Source: Mycolicibacterium tusciae (GTDB lineage: Bacteria; Actinomycetota; Actinomycetes; Mycobacteriales; Mycobacteriaceae). From it: a stretch of DNA of 64,000 nt. Position 1 is the stretch's first letter. Each line of letters opens with the position of its first letter. The notes beneath the pieces were generated by a model that was not told the origin of the DNA, made no database searches, and worked only from the letters and a program-made list of their open reading frames with translations. The DNA lies in contig NZ_MVIM01000020.1 in assembly GCF_002086795.1 (NCBI RefSeq), positions 1 through 64,000 on the forward strand. The letters run 5' to 3'. The translations under genes were made by a program, and so were the position numbers. Of the stretch, positions 1 through 8,672 are shown piece by piece.

Positions 1-202
1 TGAAAAGTTCCTGCTCGGTCGGGCCGCCCTGTCCGTCGAGGGCCGCCGCAAAGGCGTCGATCGTGGCGACAGTGTGGCTGAGCAGCGACCGCACGCTCCA
101 CCCTGAGCACGGACTGGGGGCGTCCAGATTCGACACGCTCAGAGTGGAGACCAGGTCGACCAGGCGCTTATCGGCCTGTTGCAGCAGGTCCAACGAGTTC
201 AT
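1..202 (-). CDS. TIGR03086-like / maleylpyruvate isomerase N-terminal domain protein (3' part cut by window edge)
   Basis: Only the first 67 codons are inside the window; the gene continues past base 1. The product starts MNSLDLLQQADKRLVDLV and carries the stretch SPCSGWSVRSLLSHTV. This matches the metal-binding helix of the DinB-like, mycothiol-dependent maleylpyruvate isomerase N-terminal family (usual form TPCxGWxVxxLLxHxV), with the conserved His. Such proteins are cytoplasmic thiol-dependent enzymes of mostly unknown substrate. The ATG at 202 is preceded by GAAAGGAA, a good ribosome binding site. The gene is divergent from the CGNR regulator at 303, with a 100-bp shared control region that carries repeated CTAACG half-sites, so the regulator may control it. 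Family assignment rests on the N-terminus only. Confidence 0.72.
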   Translation of the reverse strand, partial: MNSLDLLQQADKRLVDLVSTLSVSNLDAPSPCSGWSVRSLLSHTVATIDAFAAALDGQGGPTEQELF

Positions 203-220
203 CCGAGTTCCTTTCGTCAA

Positions 221-276
221 CTAACGTTTGACAGCAATGTTTACCGTTAGATTTTGTACTCGCGCTGCCTAACGTT
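221..276. promoter_or_regulatory. Three CTAACG half-sites at 24-bp spacing between divergent genes
   Basis: CTAACG occurs at 221-226, its inverse CGTTAG at 245-250, and CTAACG again at 269-274. The start-to-start distance is 24 bp both times. The first and third copies extend to CTAACGTT. The array fills the region between the DinB-like gene and the CGNR gene and is a plausible operator for the CGNR protein or another regulator. Confidence 0.5.
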
Positions 277-302
277 GTCAACATCTTGATAGCATTAGTT
301 AA

Positions 303-899
303 ATGAATACCGGGTCACGGCTCCAAAGGGCGCAGGCGGCGGGATTCGTCGTGGCGGGAGAGCCCTTGGCTGTGGACTTGGCCGACACGATCATCACCAG
401 TCGGGATCCAGTCGTCGATCTGCTTGCCGACGAGGCGGCGTGTCGGTTCTGGTGGGGCCTGCAGCAGGATCGACTACCCGACGGGACGCCGGCTCCGTCA
501 CTTGCGCTCACCATTGAGCTGCGTCAAGCAGTTCGCGAGATACTCGACGCACACATCGCCGGGATCAGTCCCAGCGCAGCGGTCGTCAATCGCGTCAACG
601 ACATCGCATCAAGCGTGGCCTGCACCCGGCAGCTGGTGCAGACCCCAGCCGGGTGGGCCGCCCTGACCACTCGCCATCCACCGGCCGACCGGTTGTACGA
701 ACTCGCGCTAGCTGCCGTCGCCGAGAGCCTTATCGATCTGCTGGTCGGGCCTGCGCACAATCGCCTGCGCAGATGTGAGAACCCGACCTGCAGCATGCTC
801 TTCGTCGCCTCCGACCCCCGCCGCAAGTTCTGCACCCAGAACATCTGCGCCAACAGGACACGAGTGGCCCGGCACTACCACCGCCACCACCGCAACTGA
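303..899 (+). CDS. ABATE/CGNR zinc-finger domain putative regulator
   Basis: A 198-residue protein. The first ~140 residues resemble the ABATE domain (start ...FVVAGEPLAVDLADTI, compare the usual G-x-xxLDLVNT). The C-terminus has the CGNR zinc-finger pattern: RRCENPTCSMLFVA, then RRKFCTQNICANRTRVARHY, with two Cys pairs and the final C-x-NR signature. The G of CGNR is replaced by A (CANR). Family members are presumed stress-responsive transcription regulators. No Shine-Dalgarno sequence precedes the ATG (TTAGTTAAATG), so a leaderless message is possible. It is divergent from the DinB-like gene, a common pairing that suggests local control. Confidence 0.8.
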   Translation: MNTGSRLQRAQAAGFVVAGEPLAVDLADTIITSRDPVVDLLADEAACRFWWGLQQDRLPDGTPAPSLALTIELRQAVREILDAHIAGISPSAAVVNRVNDIASSVACTRQLVQTPAGWAALTTRHPPADRLYELALAAVAESLIDLLVGPAHNRLRRCENPTCSMLFVASDPRRKFCTQNICANRTRVARHYHRHHRN

Positions 900-1088
900 C
901 CCGGGCCCCGGCCAACCGCGCCGATGCCAACTTCGCCGGCCGCGCATGCCGAGACGCCACCGCGAACACACTGCTTGTGCTCAACACGAAGTCTCGATGA
1001 CTCATCGGGCGGCCGATAGCAACCATATCGTGAGAACCCGCGATGTCCGCCCGCGCCGGTCTTTCGTCCGTCGCGGGTTGTGGGCCGA

Positions 1089-1835
1089 TCATCGCGGCTT
1101 GGACACCTGCGCCACCCATCGTGCGCCCACGCGGTGGGTATGGGTCAAGGTCAGGCCCGCTCGCTCGGTCAGCTCCGAGGCGCTGTCGAGGCCGACCGAG
1201 GCCCAGTCAAACCAGCGACCCATCCCGCTGTCGGATTCCAGGCGAACCCGTCGCTGCTTGACACCCGATGTCGCCGGGTCGAACTCGACAAGGCATTGCC
1301 CGCCGGGAGCGAGCAACCGCGCGGCGCGGGCCAACACCCGCACGGGATCGCCAGCGAGGCCGATGTTGCCATCGACAAGTAGCACGGTGCCCCAACCACC
1401 CTCGCCGGGCAACGCACTGAACACGTCGCCGCGCAGGGCAGGCGCGCCACGCTGGTTGGCGATCCGCACGGCGGTCGCGGATTGATCGATTCCCAGTGCG
1501 GGTAGCCCGCGTCGAATCAGTTGTGCGACCAGACGTCCAGGTCCGCAGCCGAGGTCGATCGTCGGACCCGTGCACAAAGACACCACCGTTTCGTCGAAGG
1601 AGTGGTCCGCGCCGTGATGGCCGAGCCAGAGATCCACCGGCAGCTCTACGCGTTCACCGTCGTCGTGGCGAAGCCAGCAGCGCTCCCCCAGAAGCGCGCG
1701 CTCGTACTGCGGTCCCAGCATCCACCCTCCAGGTACGAGTAGAGGGCGTGGCACGCCCGTGGTGTTGAGTCGCCGATCGGTCGTCGGCTCGGGATGCGTC
1801 TGCACCCAATCGCGGTGCCTGACGCGCACGGTCAT
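1089..1835 (-). CDS. Class I SAM-dependent methyltransferase
   Basis: A 248-residue protein with a Rossmann methyltransferase core. Motif I is DLGCGPG (residues 94-100), followed by LPALGIDQS (acidic ribose-binding end of strand 2), a GD at the motif II/III position, and LLAPGGQCLVEFDP as the post-I strand. The substrate is not evident. The frame is open far upstream, but that part is Arg-rich shadow of the Emb gene. I chose the ATG at 1835. An ATG at 1721 preceded by GGAGGGTGG is an alternative that leaves the domain intact. It is the last gene of the minus-strand run that starts at 8028 and lies 98 bp after the arabinosyltransferase, so a role in modifying an envelope glycan or lipid is possible but inferred only from position. 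Confidence 0.8.
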   Translation of the reverse strand: MTVRVRHRDWVQTHPEPTTDRRLNTTGVPRPLLVPGGWMLGPQYERALLGERCWLRHDDGERVELPVDLWLGHHGADHSFDETVVSLCTGPTIDLGCGPGRLVAQLIRRGLPALGIDQSATAVRIANQRGAPALRGDVFSALPGEGGWGTVLLVDGNIGLAGDPVRVLARAARLLAPGGQCLVEFDPATSGVKQRRVRLESDSGMGRWFDWASVGLDSASELTERAGLTLTHTHRVGARWVAQVSKPR

Positions 1836-1933
1836 TGTTATGTCCGGGTGGCGTTGGTTGCCTGGCGAGCGCCGGGCATGTGAGGATTCCGTCAGCAACG
1901 GTCGGTATCGCGCGCGGGCGGCAGTCTGCGCGC

Positions 1934-4900
1934 TCAGCGTTCGGGTCGTTGATGCGCGACACCTCCGCTGCCGGGGACGATCACCTCGGTGACGGTGCGT
2001 TGGTAGGCGTCGCGGCTGGCTGTGTCCCCTGAAACCTTCACCGTTCCCCAGTCGACCTCTGGGTGCCCGACCAGACGGCTGGGGATCTCGTAGAGGTTCC
2101 CGAACTGGGCGAGCTCGGTGAAGGTGCCCCCGACGTCGGGGTCTCTGTCCTCGGTGAGCCAGGGTCGTGGTGACTCGATCACCACGACGGGTGTCTGGGC
2201 GACGCCGCCAGAGATCGTGGCGATGTCGCGCACGCACGGAAACACGAACGACTGCGGCCAGCTGAGCAGAACCGGTCCGTGGCCGGCAAGAAACCGGTTC
2301 AAGGGCACGATCGAACGCAGCCGCGGTCCGGTGAACGCCAGCCAACCGAAGGCGTCGGTGCGGGCGTCGACCGCCCGGATCCGTACCCGGTCAGCGCCGC
2401 GGGGCACCTCGGCGGCATCGACACCGATCGTGCGCCACAGTGGATGGTCGGGATCCTCGCCGGCGGCCGGCCGGTCGTTCGGGGCGCGGTCGCTGAGCAC
2501 ACTGACCTCCGCCCCCTGGCTGCGGCCGAATTCGAAGGCGAGCGCGTTGCCGCCGTTGGTGCGCCCCGAGACCGACACCGCGATGCCGGCGTCGGGCGAG
2601 AGCACCGGCAACACGAACCAGGGGCTGGTCATGGCTGCCGTGGCTGCGACACCGGCCGCGCGGCTACCCCACAGGAAAGTCGACGTGCCTCGCCCCGGGG
2701 GGTCGGGCGGCGGGGCGCCGGGCACGAAGCCGCCGTGGGCGGTGAATCCGGCGATCGCGCCGCCGGGGTCGGGCGCGGTGTCCAGGATCGCGCCGTCGGG
2801 CAACACTTCGATGTCATCGGCCAACCCGCACGACCGGCTGCCGCCGATCCAGTGCGTGTTCATCAGGGCCAGTGAACCGGCCGGACGGCGGATGGGCGCC
2901 GCGACAAACGAGCCAACCAGCAGGGCGAGCGCCATACCGACAGCGGTCACGGCGATCATGGCGGGACCCGCGACCACCACCCGCAGGGCACCCGGCCGTC
3001 GAGCGGCGATCCCCGCTGCAGCCGACAGCGCCGCGACCAGCCCAAGCCACAACACCGGATGAGCCAGCGGCAGGCCGAGCGGTCGGGGCGCCGTGTCGGC
3101 CCACGGGACGTCATAGACCGCAGGCAGCCACCAAGCGTTCGGCCCGGCGAAGGCCAGCGCCGCCGCTCCGGCGGCCAGCGCCGATCCCACAACCCCGGCA
3201 AGAACGCCGTAACGATCGGCCGCAGCGACTCGCTGGACGAGCATCACGACGCCCACAGTGAGCAGCGCGGCGAGTAGTCCCGCCGCTGACCCCAGGTGGT
3301 AGGACCACTTCGACGGTGACAGCGCCAGCAACGCAAGCGCCGTCGCCACCACCCCCGCCAGCCGAGCACCGGGCCGGCCGATCCGATCGCCGCGGCGCAG
3401 CCCCGCCCACAAGGTGATCGGCACCATCGCGACGGACAACAAGACGGGCAGCCGCTTGGCGAAGCTGCCCTGCTGGTCGGACCCCAACAGGTACCGATAG
3501 CGCAGTGGCTCCTCGTGCCACCGCAGCGACGGCCCGAAAAAGTTGTGCCAGTCGGTGGCCACCACCACGCCATCCCAGGTTTGATCGGCGAAGACGACGG
3601 TAAGAGCCACAGCCGCGACGCAGCACAGCATCGCGACAACCGCCGACAGGTGCATGCGAGCGGATGCCGCGCGCACTGCCGCGATCAGCCGCGGGGCGAA
3701 CACCATCATCGGGGCCACGACCAGAAGGCCGTTGGCACTGATCGGCACCGTGACTGCGACGACCAGCAGCAGCCAGCCCACACCGGCCGGACTGCGAGCG
3801 CGTATTGCCAGCGCAAGAACCGCCGTAACACCCAGCGCCACATACGGTTCCGGACGGGTACCGAGGTTGAACGGCAGCCAGGTCGCCAGCAGGAACAACG
3901 CCGCCAAACTGCGGACCCGCATGCTCGCCGCGACCCCGGGCAAAGCCGCGCGTAGTACCCCCCGCGTCAACACAAACCAGGTCGCGATCGCCAATGCGGT
4001 GCTGGGGCCCCGCAGCCAAAACGGCGCCACGCTGACCCCAGTCAGCGGTGCCAGCAGCTGCTGGCTCAACGCGAACGGCGCCTCGGCGGCGTTCCACCAT
4101 CGATAGTAATTACCCGGGTTGCCCGTCTCGGCCTGGTTGCGCGCGATCATGGCGGCCCAGCCGTCGTCGACGGCCAGCGGACCGATCACCGCCCACCCGG
4201 CCAGCACCGCCACCACCGCGACGTCGACCCACCACAGTCGATCCCGCTGCCGCAGCCACCGTCGACGCGGCGCGGTGGGTCGCGGCAACAACCACAGCGC
4301 CGCGGCAGCCGCGATCAGCTGCACCCCGATCAGGGCGTTCTTCAGTGGACCGGGAGACGTGGTGAAGGAATCACCGACCTCGAGGCGCACCTGCATCCCG
4401 GTCGCATCGGCCGCGTCGAGGTCCGTACGGAACCCGAACACCTCAGGAACCGGGTGGCCGGGCAGCTCGATCGTGCGCCCGGAGTCGGCGTCGCGCACCG
4501 ACATCCCGGCCGGTCCGGCTGCGACGTGCACGTCACATGCGACGTCGTGGCGCGCGACCGGCAAATGCACGCTGCGCCCGTCGGCGGCAACACTGATCCC
4601 GGTGCGATCACCGCCGACGGTCAGGCCTGCAGGCCCGGTACCGGTGCTCAGCGCAATGACACGTACGGCAGATGCGGTCGCGGCGCGCAGGGCCGCGCAG
4701 GGGATCGTCGCCTGCAGGTGCAGCGGTCGGTAGGGCACCACGATCGCGCTGCTGGAGACGACCGGCTGGCCGGGCACCGGCCAGGTCAGCGTCGTCGTTT
4801 GGGCCCGCACCGGACAGAATGGCAGCGCGAGGCCGGCAACGATGCCCACGAGGCCGACAAGCAGAGCCAGCCAGCCGGGAGTCGCCTCGCGTGCACGCTG

Positions 4901-5035
4901 TGACTCCAAGTCTGCAGTCCCTTCGGGATCGGGCCGACAGGGTTTACACACAAGGGTGTCGGTCCGTCGTGGTGGCTCGCTCGCACACCGCTTCGACGTC
5001 ACGGTGCGGTCACCATTGAGCATCACGCCCGCCAT
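1934..5035 (-). CDS. EmbA/B/C-type arabinosyltransferase paralogue
   Basis: A membrane protein of about 1033 residues, the usual Emb length. Emb proteins are GT-C transferases that use decaprenylphosphoryl-arabinose to build arabinogalactan or lipoarabinomannan outside the membrane and are ethambutol targets. Visible features are a first membrane helix at ~55-73, an extracytoplasmic beta domain, and the acidic catalytic loop AVDDGWAAMIARNQ (DDG at 290-292). These are followed by NPGNYYRWWNAAEAPF, the Emb NYYRW-EAPF signature, then many hydrophobic helices, the SPSKWSYHLG motif (Emb PSKWTHHFG), and a long C-terminal carbohydrate-binding-like domain. The frame stays open to 5182, but ATG 5035 follows GGGGGACCG. 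It does not sit next to other emb genes; its neighbours are a redox pair and a lipoprotein, so it is an extra paralogue of unknown acceptor. Confidence 0.92.
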   Translation of the reverse strand: MAGVMLNGDRTVTSKRCASEPPRRTDTLVCKPCRPDPEGTADLESQRAREATPGWLALLVGLVGIVAGLALPFCPVRAQTTTLTWPVPGQPVVSSSAIVVPYRPLHLQATIPCAALRAATASAVRVIALSTGTGPAGLTVGGDRTGISVAADGRSVHLPVARHDVACDVHVAAGPAGMSVRDADSGRTIELPGHPVPEVFGFRTDLDAADATGMQVRLEVGDSFTTSPGPLKNALIGVQLIAAAAALWLLPRPTAPRRRWLRQRDRLWWVDVAVVAVLAGWAVIGPLAVDDGWAAMIARNQAETGNPGNYYRWWNAAEAPFALSQQLLAPLTGVSVAPFWLRGPSTALAIATWFVLTRGVLRAALPGVAASMRVRSLAALFLLATWLPFNLGTRPEPYVALGVTAVLALAIRARSPAGVGWLLLVVAVTVPISANGLLVVAPMMVFAPRLIAAVRAASARMHLSAVVAMLCCVAAVALTVVFADQTWDGVVVATDWHNFFGPSLRWHEEPLRYRYLLGSDQQGSFAKRLPVLLSVAMVPITLWAGLRRGDRIGRPGARLAGVVATALALLALSPSKWSYHLGSAAGLLAALLTVGVVMLVQRVAAADRYGVLAGVVGSALAAGAAALAFAGPNAWWLPAVYDVPWADTAPRPLGLPLAHPVLWLGLVAALSAAAGIAARRPGALRVVVAGPAMIAVTAVGMALALLVGSFVAAPIRRPAGSLALMNTHWIGGSRSCGLADDIEVLPDGAILDTAPDPGGAIAGFTAHGGFVPGAPPPDPPGRGTSTFLWGSRAAGVAATAAMTSPWFVLPVLSPDAGIAVSVSGRTNGGNALAFEFGRSQGAEVSVLSDRAPNDRPAAGEDPDHPLWRTIGVDAAEVPRGADRVRIRAVDARTDAFGWLAFTGPRLRSIVPLNRFLAGHGPVLLSWPQSFVFPCVRDIATISGGVAQTPVVVIESPRPWLTEDRDPDVGGTFTELAQFGNLYEIPSRLVGHPEVDWGTVKVSGDTASRDAYQRTVTEVIVPGSGGVAHQRPER

Positions 5036-5238
5036 CGGTCCCCCACCACAACGCCTGCACCCCGGCGCGGCAGCTGATGCAAACCCCTGATGACCTTCTG
5101 GCCATCGGCGAGGCAGGACCGCGGCAGTGAATGTTCTGCCGGCCAACAGCAAGACTCGATGAGCGAGCCGCGCGTCGGCCACAGCGGCGCGATACGTTCA
5201 CCCGGTGATCGGCTCTGGACCTGCCGAAAATCGGTCGG

Positions 5239-6312
5239 CTAGCCGGCAGGCAGCCGGTCGGGCGACACGATCTGCAAGTTGTCCTGGCCGACGGGGTGGC
5301 TGCCGGTGATCAGCACGGTGCCTGAAGATGGATCCACTGCAACAGAATTGGGCTGTTGGACGGTGGGGACGTCAGCGATGATGCGCGGCGTCGCGGCGTC
5401 GGTCGTGTCGATCACGCGCATCAGGTTCGATGCGGTCAGGGTGACATAAAGGCGGGCACGGCGCGCATCGTAGGCCAGCCCGTACGGGTTGCCGGGACCC
5501 TCGATCCTGGAGACCTGCGAGATCTGCGGCTCGATTCGCTCGATCAGTACCGCACCACCGTCGGTGTCGGCGAGTGCAACCAGATCGGTGGACAACCCCA
5601 CCACGTGGGTCAGTTTCACACCGGCCGGGCCGTGCGCGGCCAGCCGCTGCGCGGCGCCGTCGTAGACCCATAATCCGTTTCCCCGCACATCGGCGACGGC
5701 CGCGTACTTGCCCACGCCCGCAACGCCTCCCGGCTGCACCGGGCCGCCAGGAGCCGAACCGATGACCTGGCCGTCGCGGACGAAAACGACACCGCCGCCG
5801 AGTTCGTTGGTGACCACGATGGTTCCATCCGCGGTCTGAGCGGCGTCGTGCGGCTGGTGGCCGACTCCGGTCGTCCTGGCAACAACCGCGCCCTGCGAAA
5901 GCGACACCTGCAGCAGCTCGTTGGACCCCTCCATCGGCACCAGGACCGGCCCGTCCGGTCCGGCCAGACTTAGGTGCCGCGCCGCTGCGGTGGTCGAGAT
6001 CCGTCGACGCACCACACCTGTCGCAGCGGTGAACAACACCACGCCATCGGGATTGCGCACCGCCACGGCCCCGACTCCGGACCGCCCGACCACGATTCCT
6101 TCCGGCGCAGCTCCGATCGACACCACCCGGCCCGCGGGCGGAGTGCGCAACTGACCCGCGGTCGCGGGCTCAGCCGGCCGCGCCGCGCCCGATGTCGGAG
6201 GCGGACTCGACGTGGACACCGGCGAGCCGGCATCGCGGCCACACCCGACCGTCACACCGACGGCCAGGCCGACGGTCAATGCGATAGATGCTATGTCCAG
6301 CGAAACCCGCAT
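5239..6312 (-). CDS. Secreted lipoprotein with YncE/NHL-type beta-propeller
   Basis: A 357-residue protein. The signal peptide ends in a lipobox (AVGVTVGC, lipidated Cys24), then a Pro/Ser/Thr/Ala-rich linker of ~35 residues. The rest is a series of ~45-residue repeats with patterns such as PHDAAQTADGTIVVTNE, YGLAYDARRARLYVT and NSVAVDPSSGTVLITGS, typical of YncE-like six- or seven-bladed propellers. It would sit on the outer face of the membrane, binding an unknown ligand or partner. It starts 17 bp after the CcdA-like gene and precedes the Emb-like gene, so it probably belongs to one transcript. Upstream open frame to 6957 is a shadow of the CcdA-like gene and was discarded. Confidence 0.82.
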   Translation of the reverse strand: MRVSLDIASIALTVGLAVGVTVGCGRDAGSPVSTSSPPPTSGAARPAEPATAGQLRTPPAGRVVSIGAAPEGIVVGRSGVGAVAVRNPDGVVLFTAATGVVRRRISTTAAARHLSLAGPDGPVLVPMEGSNELLQVSLSQGAVVARTTGVGHQPHDAAQTADGTIVVTNELGGGVVFVRDGQVIGSAPGGPVQPGGVAGVGKYAAVADVRGNGLWVYDGAAQRLAAHGPAGVKLTHVVGLSTDLVALADTDGGAVLIERIEPQISQVSRIEGPGNPYGLAYDARRARLYVTLTASNLMRVIDTTDAATPRIIADVPTVQQPNSVAVDPSSGTVLITGSHPVGQDNLQIVSPDRLPAG

Positions 6313-6329
6313 TCGTCGAGCCCGCGGCC

Positions 6330-7244
6330 TCAGTCGGGGTCTGCCACCGCGGTGTGCCGGACCGAGTGCTCGACACCACCGACGATCGCGGGCCTGCCGT
6401 CCGGCGGCTGTGTCGAGTCGGCGGCCCCCGCCCGCGGGTGTCGCCGCCGGCACCGCAGCGTGAGCACCGCGACGGCCAGCACGACCAGCACCACGACGGT
6501 GTCGGGAACGTGAGCGGCCAGAGCCGCGGCGGCCGTCTCGCCCCGCAGTGCGATCCTGGGATCGACGGCGGGGATGCCGGTGCTGCCACCGAAGAAGACG
6601 AATACCGCCCCGGTCGCGACAAACAGCAGCCCACCGATGGCAGACGTGGTGTGCAGGTGCAGCCGACCGACCTGAAATGCCCTCCCACGCAACCATTTCC
6701 GATGCCCGAGGTCGAACCGCTGCCACGCCGCAGTCAATAGGAACAGCGGCGCGGTCATACCGGCGGCGTAGACGGCCAGCAGCACGCCACCGCGCACTGG
6801 GGCCGCGCCGGCGGCCGCCACCGTGAGTACCGCACCCAGGATTGGGCCGGAACAGAAGCCGGCCAGGCCGTATGCCGCTCCCAGGCCGGCGGTCGATATC
6901 CAGGTGCTGCGCTGGGCCATTCGCGCCTGAAGGCGAACCACCGGCGCCAGAGTCCACCCGCCGCCGAGGATCTGAACCAGGCCGAAAACGATGACCACCG
7001 TCCCGGCAGCAACGATCAACACCCTCCGATGCTCGGTGAGGATGGCCGCCAGTCCGCCTGTGCCCGCACCCAACGGGACCAGGACCGCGGCCAGGCCGAG
7101 ATAGAAGACACCGGTGCGCGCCACCATCATCGTCGGACTAGAAAAGGCGTACGCGAAGAACGACGGCAACAGCAGCGCGTTGCACGGGTTGAGCAGCGCC
7201 AGCACCCCACCCAGAAACGCAGCCAGGTAGCCGATGTCGAGCAC
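6330..7244 (-). CDS. ccdA: CcdA/DsbD-type thiol-disulfide membrane transporter
   Basis: A 304-residue protein with about six membrane helices and a basic cytoplasmic tail. The CcdA signature is clear: LLNPCNALLLPSFFAY with Cys21 in helix 1, and LAGFCSGPILGAVL with Cys131 in helix 4. These two Cys residues shuttle electrons from cytoplasmic thioredoxin to extracytoplasmic thiol proteins. It starts one base after the stop of the DsbA-like gene, so the two are translationally coupled and probably form one extracytoplasmic redox relay. It is followed 17 bp later by the beta-propeller lipoprotein. The exact substrate (cytochrome c maturation versus general disulfide reduction) cannot be read from sequence. 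Confidence 0.85.
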   Translation of the reverse strand: MLDIGYLAAFLGGVLALLNPCNALLLPSFFAYAFSSPTMMVARTGVFYLGLAAVLVPLGAGTGGLAAILTEHRRVLIVAAGTVVIVFGLVQILGGGWTLAPVVRLQARMAQRSTWISTAGLGAAYGLAGFCSGPILGAVLTVAAAGAAPVRGGVLLAVYAAGMTAPLFLLTAAWQRFDLGHRKWLRGRAFQVGRLHLHTTSAIGGLLFVATGAVFVFFGGSTGIPAVDPRIALRGETAAAALAAHVPDTVVVLVVLAVAVLTLRCRRRHPRAGAADSTQPPDGRPAIVGGVEHSVRHTAVADPD

Positions 7245-7245
7245 G

Positions 7246-8028
7246 TCAAGGCGCCTTCACCGCGGCGGCATCGATGACCCGACGAAGCGTGTCCAAGGAT
7301 TGCGCACCGATGAGCAGCTCGTCGTTGACCAGGAAGGAGGGCACGTGGGTGATGCCGAGCTGCCGTGCGTCGCTGCGGTCGCGCTCGACCGCGTCGGCGA
7401 TGGCGGGGTCAGCCAAGTCGGCGACGAACCTGTCAACGTCGAGTCCCGCGTTGCGCGCCATCGCCATCAGCGATTGCTCGGTCACCGCCCCGCTGTTTTC
7501 CGGGGCCTGGTCGCGGTAAAACGCGTCGTGAAACGCCCAGAACGCCCCTTGGCGCGCTGCTGCGCGCGCGCCGCGCGCGGCCAGCACCGACTCCGGACCC
7601 AACTTGGCCAGGTCATGCCATTCGAAGCGCACCTTGCCGGTCTGCACGTAATCGCCGATCAGCACCGGCTGGCTGTCCAGATCGAACGCCCGGCAAAACG
7701 GACACTGGAAATCACCCCACTCCGCCACCACGACCGGCGCCGACACCGATCCCCTCGCGAGGGCATCGCCCTCGGACGGCTGATGCGCGCCGCGCCACGT
7801 CTGAATCGCCGAGGACGCGGCGGTGGATCGTGACGCACCGTGCTGCGTCTGTGGTTCGGACGAATGGTGGATACCGGCCACAGCAAGCACCACCACAACC
7901 GCGACCACACTCAACGCACCCAGCCACCACCGTGCACGCCCGGCCAGCCGGCGCCCAAGGGTGCCCGAGGCTCGCGGGCGTCGCGCAGCGGAAGCGCCCG
8001 ACGAGTCGTTCATCATCAGATCATCCAT
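7246..8028 (-). CDS. Membrane-anchored DsbA-like thioredoxin-fold oxidoreductase
   Basis: A 260-residue protein with a cytoplasmic basic N-terminus, one membrane helix at ~35-52, and a thioredoxin fold. The active site is FQCPFCRAF (Cys109-Pro-Phe-Cys112) and the cis-proline loop is ITHVPSF (Pro230). The inserted helical region with FHDAFYRDQAPE is typical of the mycobacterial DsbA/TrbB group. It forms or isomerises disulfides outside the membrane. The gene heads the minus-strand run with the CcdA-like gene. No Shine-Dalgarno precedes the ATG at 8028; ATGs at 8016 and 8013 are alternatives. A 16-bp palindrome at 8031-8046 abuts the start and is a likely repressor site. Confidence 0.85.
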   Translation of the reverse strand: MDDLMMNDSSGASAARRPRASGTLGRRLAGRARWWLGALSVVAVVVVLAVAGIHHSSEPQTQHGASRSTAASSAIQTWRGAHQPSEGDALARGSVSAPVVVAEWGDFQCPFCRAFDLDSQPVLIGDYVQTGKVRFEWHDLAKLGPESVLAARGARAAARQGAFWAFHDAFYRDQAPENSGAVTEQSLMAMARNAGLDVDRFVADLADPAIADAVERDRSDARQLGITHVPSFLVNDELLIGAQSLDTLRRVIDAAAVKAP

Positions 8029-8030
8029 GG

Positions 8031-8046
8031 TTCACCGATCGGTCAA
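8031..8046. promoter_or_regulatory. TetR-type operator, TTGACC class (dsbA-like promoter)
   Basis: TTCACCGATCGGTCAA is a 16-bp near-perfect palindrome (TTGACC-N4-GGTCAA type, one mismatch) directly upstream of the DsbA-like start. It matches the site at 9732-9747 before the RclC-like gene. Confidence 0.55.
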
Positions 8047-8368
8047 AGTTGGATGTCGGCTGAGGCAGAACGTCTTTCGGGCATCGCGAGCACACTCGTC
8101 TTGGAGCAAGCGATGCTGACGCGAGGGTATGCATGTCCGTAACTCCTTGCAGCCGAAGGAATCTGATCAACTCACTGATTCGAAAATCGTGCTGTCTTGA
8201 ATCGAACCCTACGCGCTCACCACCGGTCGAGACTTGGCGGTCACCGTTCCGTCACAATTGGCGTGATCCAATTGCTTTGCCGCGGTGCGACAATCAGGGC
8301 TGCTGCCGAAGGCGCCGGCCCCAGCGCATGCCAACCAACCAACGCATGCCAACCAAGGAGGTTCCCTC
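8047..8368. other. Intergenic region with palindrome and tandem repeat before small secreted gene
   Basis: No gene is supported in these 322 bases. They hold a 20-bp palindrome CAATTGG-N6-CCAATTG at 8255-8274, and an 18-bp-period tandem repeat in which CGCATGCCAACCAA appears at 8325-8338 and 8343-8356. The ribosome binding site AAGGAGG of the following gene comes immediately after the repeat. Confidence 0.6.
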
Positions 8369-8617
8369 ATGAATCGAATCGCATTCTCCATCGTCGGCGC
8401 CAGCCTGCTGGCCGTGGCCGGTGTTGCCACAGCCGGACCCGCGGGGGCGACGGCCGACGACACCGTCAACTCGTTGAAATCCGAGGGCTACAACGTGCAA
8501 ATCAACGGGACACCAAGCGCCAACCTCTCGGCGTGCACCGTCACCGGCGTCAAGAAGGACGCTGGGGGCGCCAACCCGACCGCCTACGTCGACATTTCTT
8601 GCCCGACCGGCTGCTGA
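8369..8617 (+). CDS. Small secreted mycobacterial protein with C-terminal Cys pair
   Basis: An 82-residue precursor. The Sec signal peptide (MNRIAFSIVGASLLAVAGVA...) ends near AGPAGATA, leaving a ~55-residue mature protein with two separated cysteines (SACTV and DISCPTGC) that could form a disulfide. It resembles a group of short exported mycobacterial proteins of unknown function with a DTVNxLKxxGYNVQING-like core. The start is fixed by AAGGAGG eight bases upstream. Its neighbours are a disulfide-forming DsbA-like protein on one side and a hydrolase on the other. Function unknown. Confidence 0.75.
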   Translation: MNRIAFSIVGASLLAVAGVATAGPAGATADDTVNSLKSEGYNVQINGTPSANLSACTVTGVKKDAGGANPTAYVDISCPTGC

Positions 8618-8672
8618 CGAGGCCGCCAACCGCACCGGACGCTACGGTGCGACGGTATGCAGCGCCCGGTAG

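Noticed and set aside
1836..2345. N-terminal extension of the methyltransferase frame
   Set aside because: Arg-rich, low-complexity translation antisense to the Emb-like gene; the methyltransferase fold begins after 1835.
6313..6957. Upstream part of the lipoprotein frame
   Set aside because: Overlaps the CcdA-like gene in another frame and is Arg/Gly-rich; the signal peptide begins at 6312.
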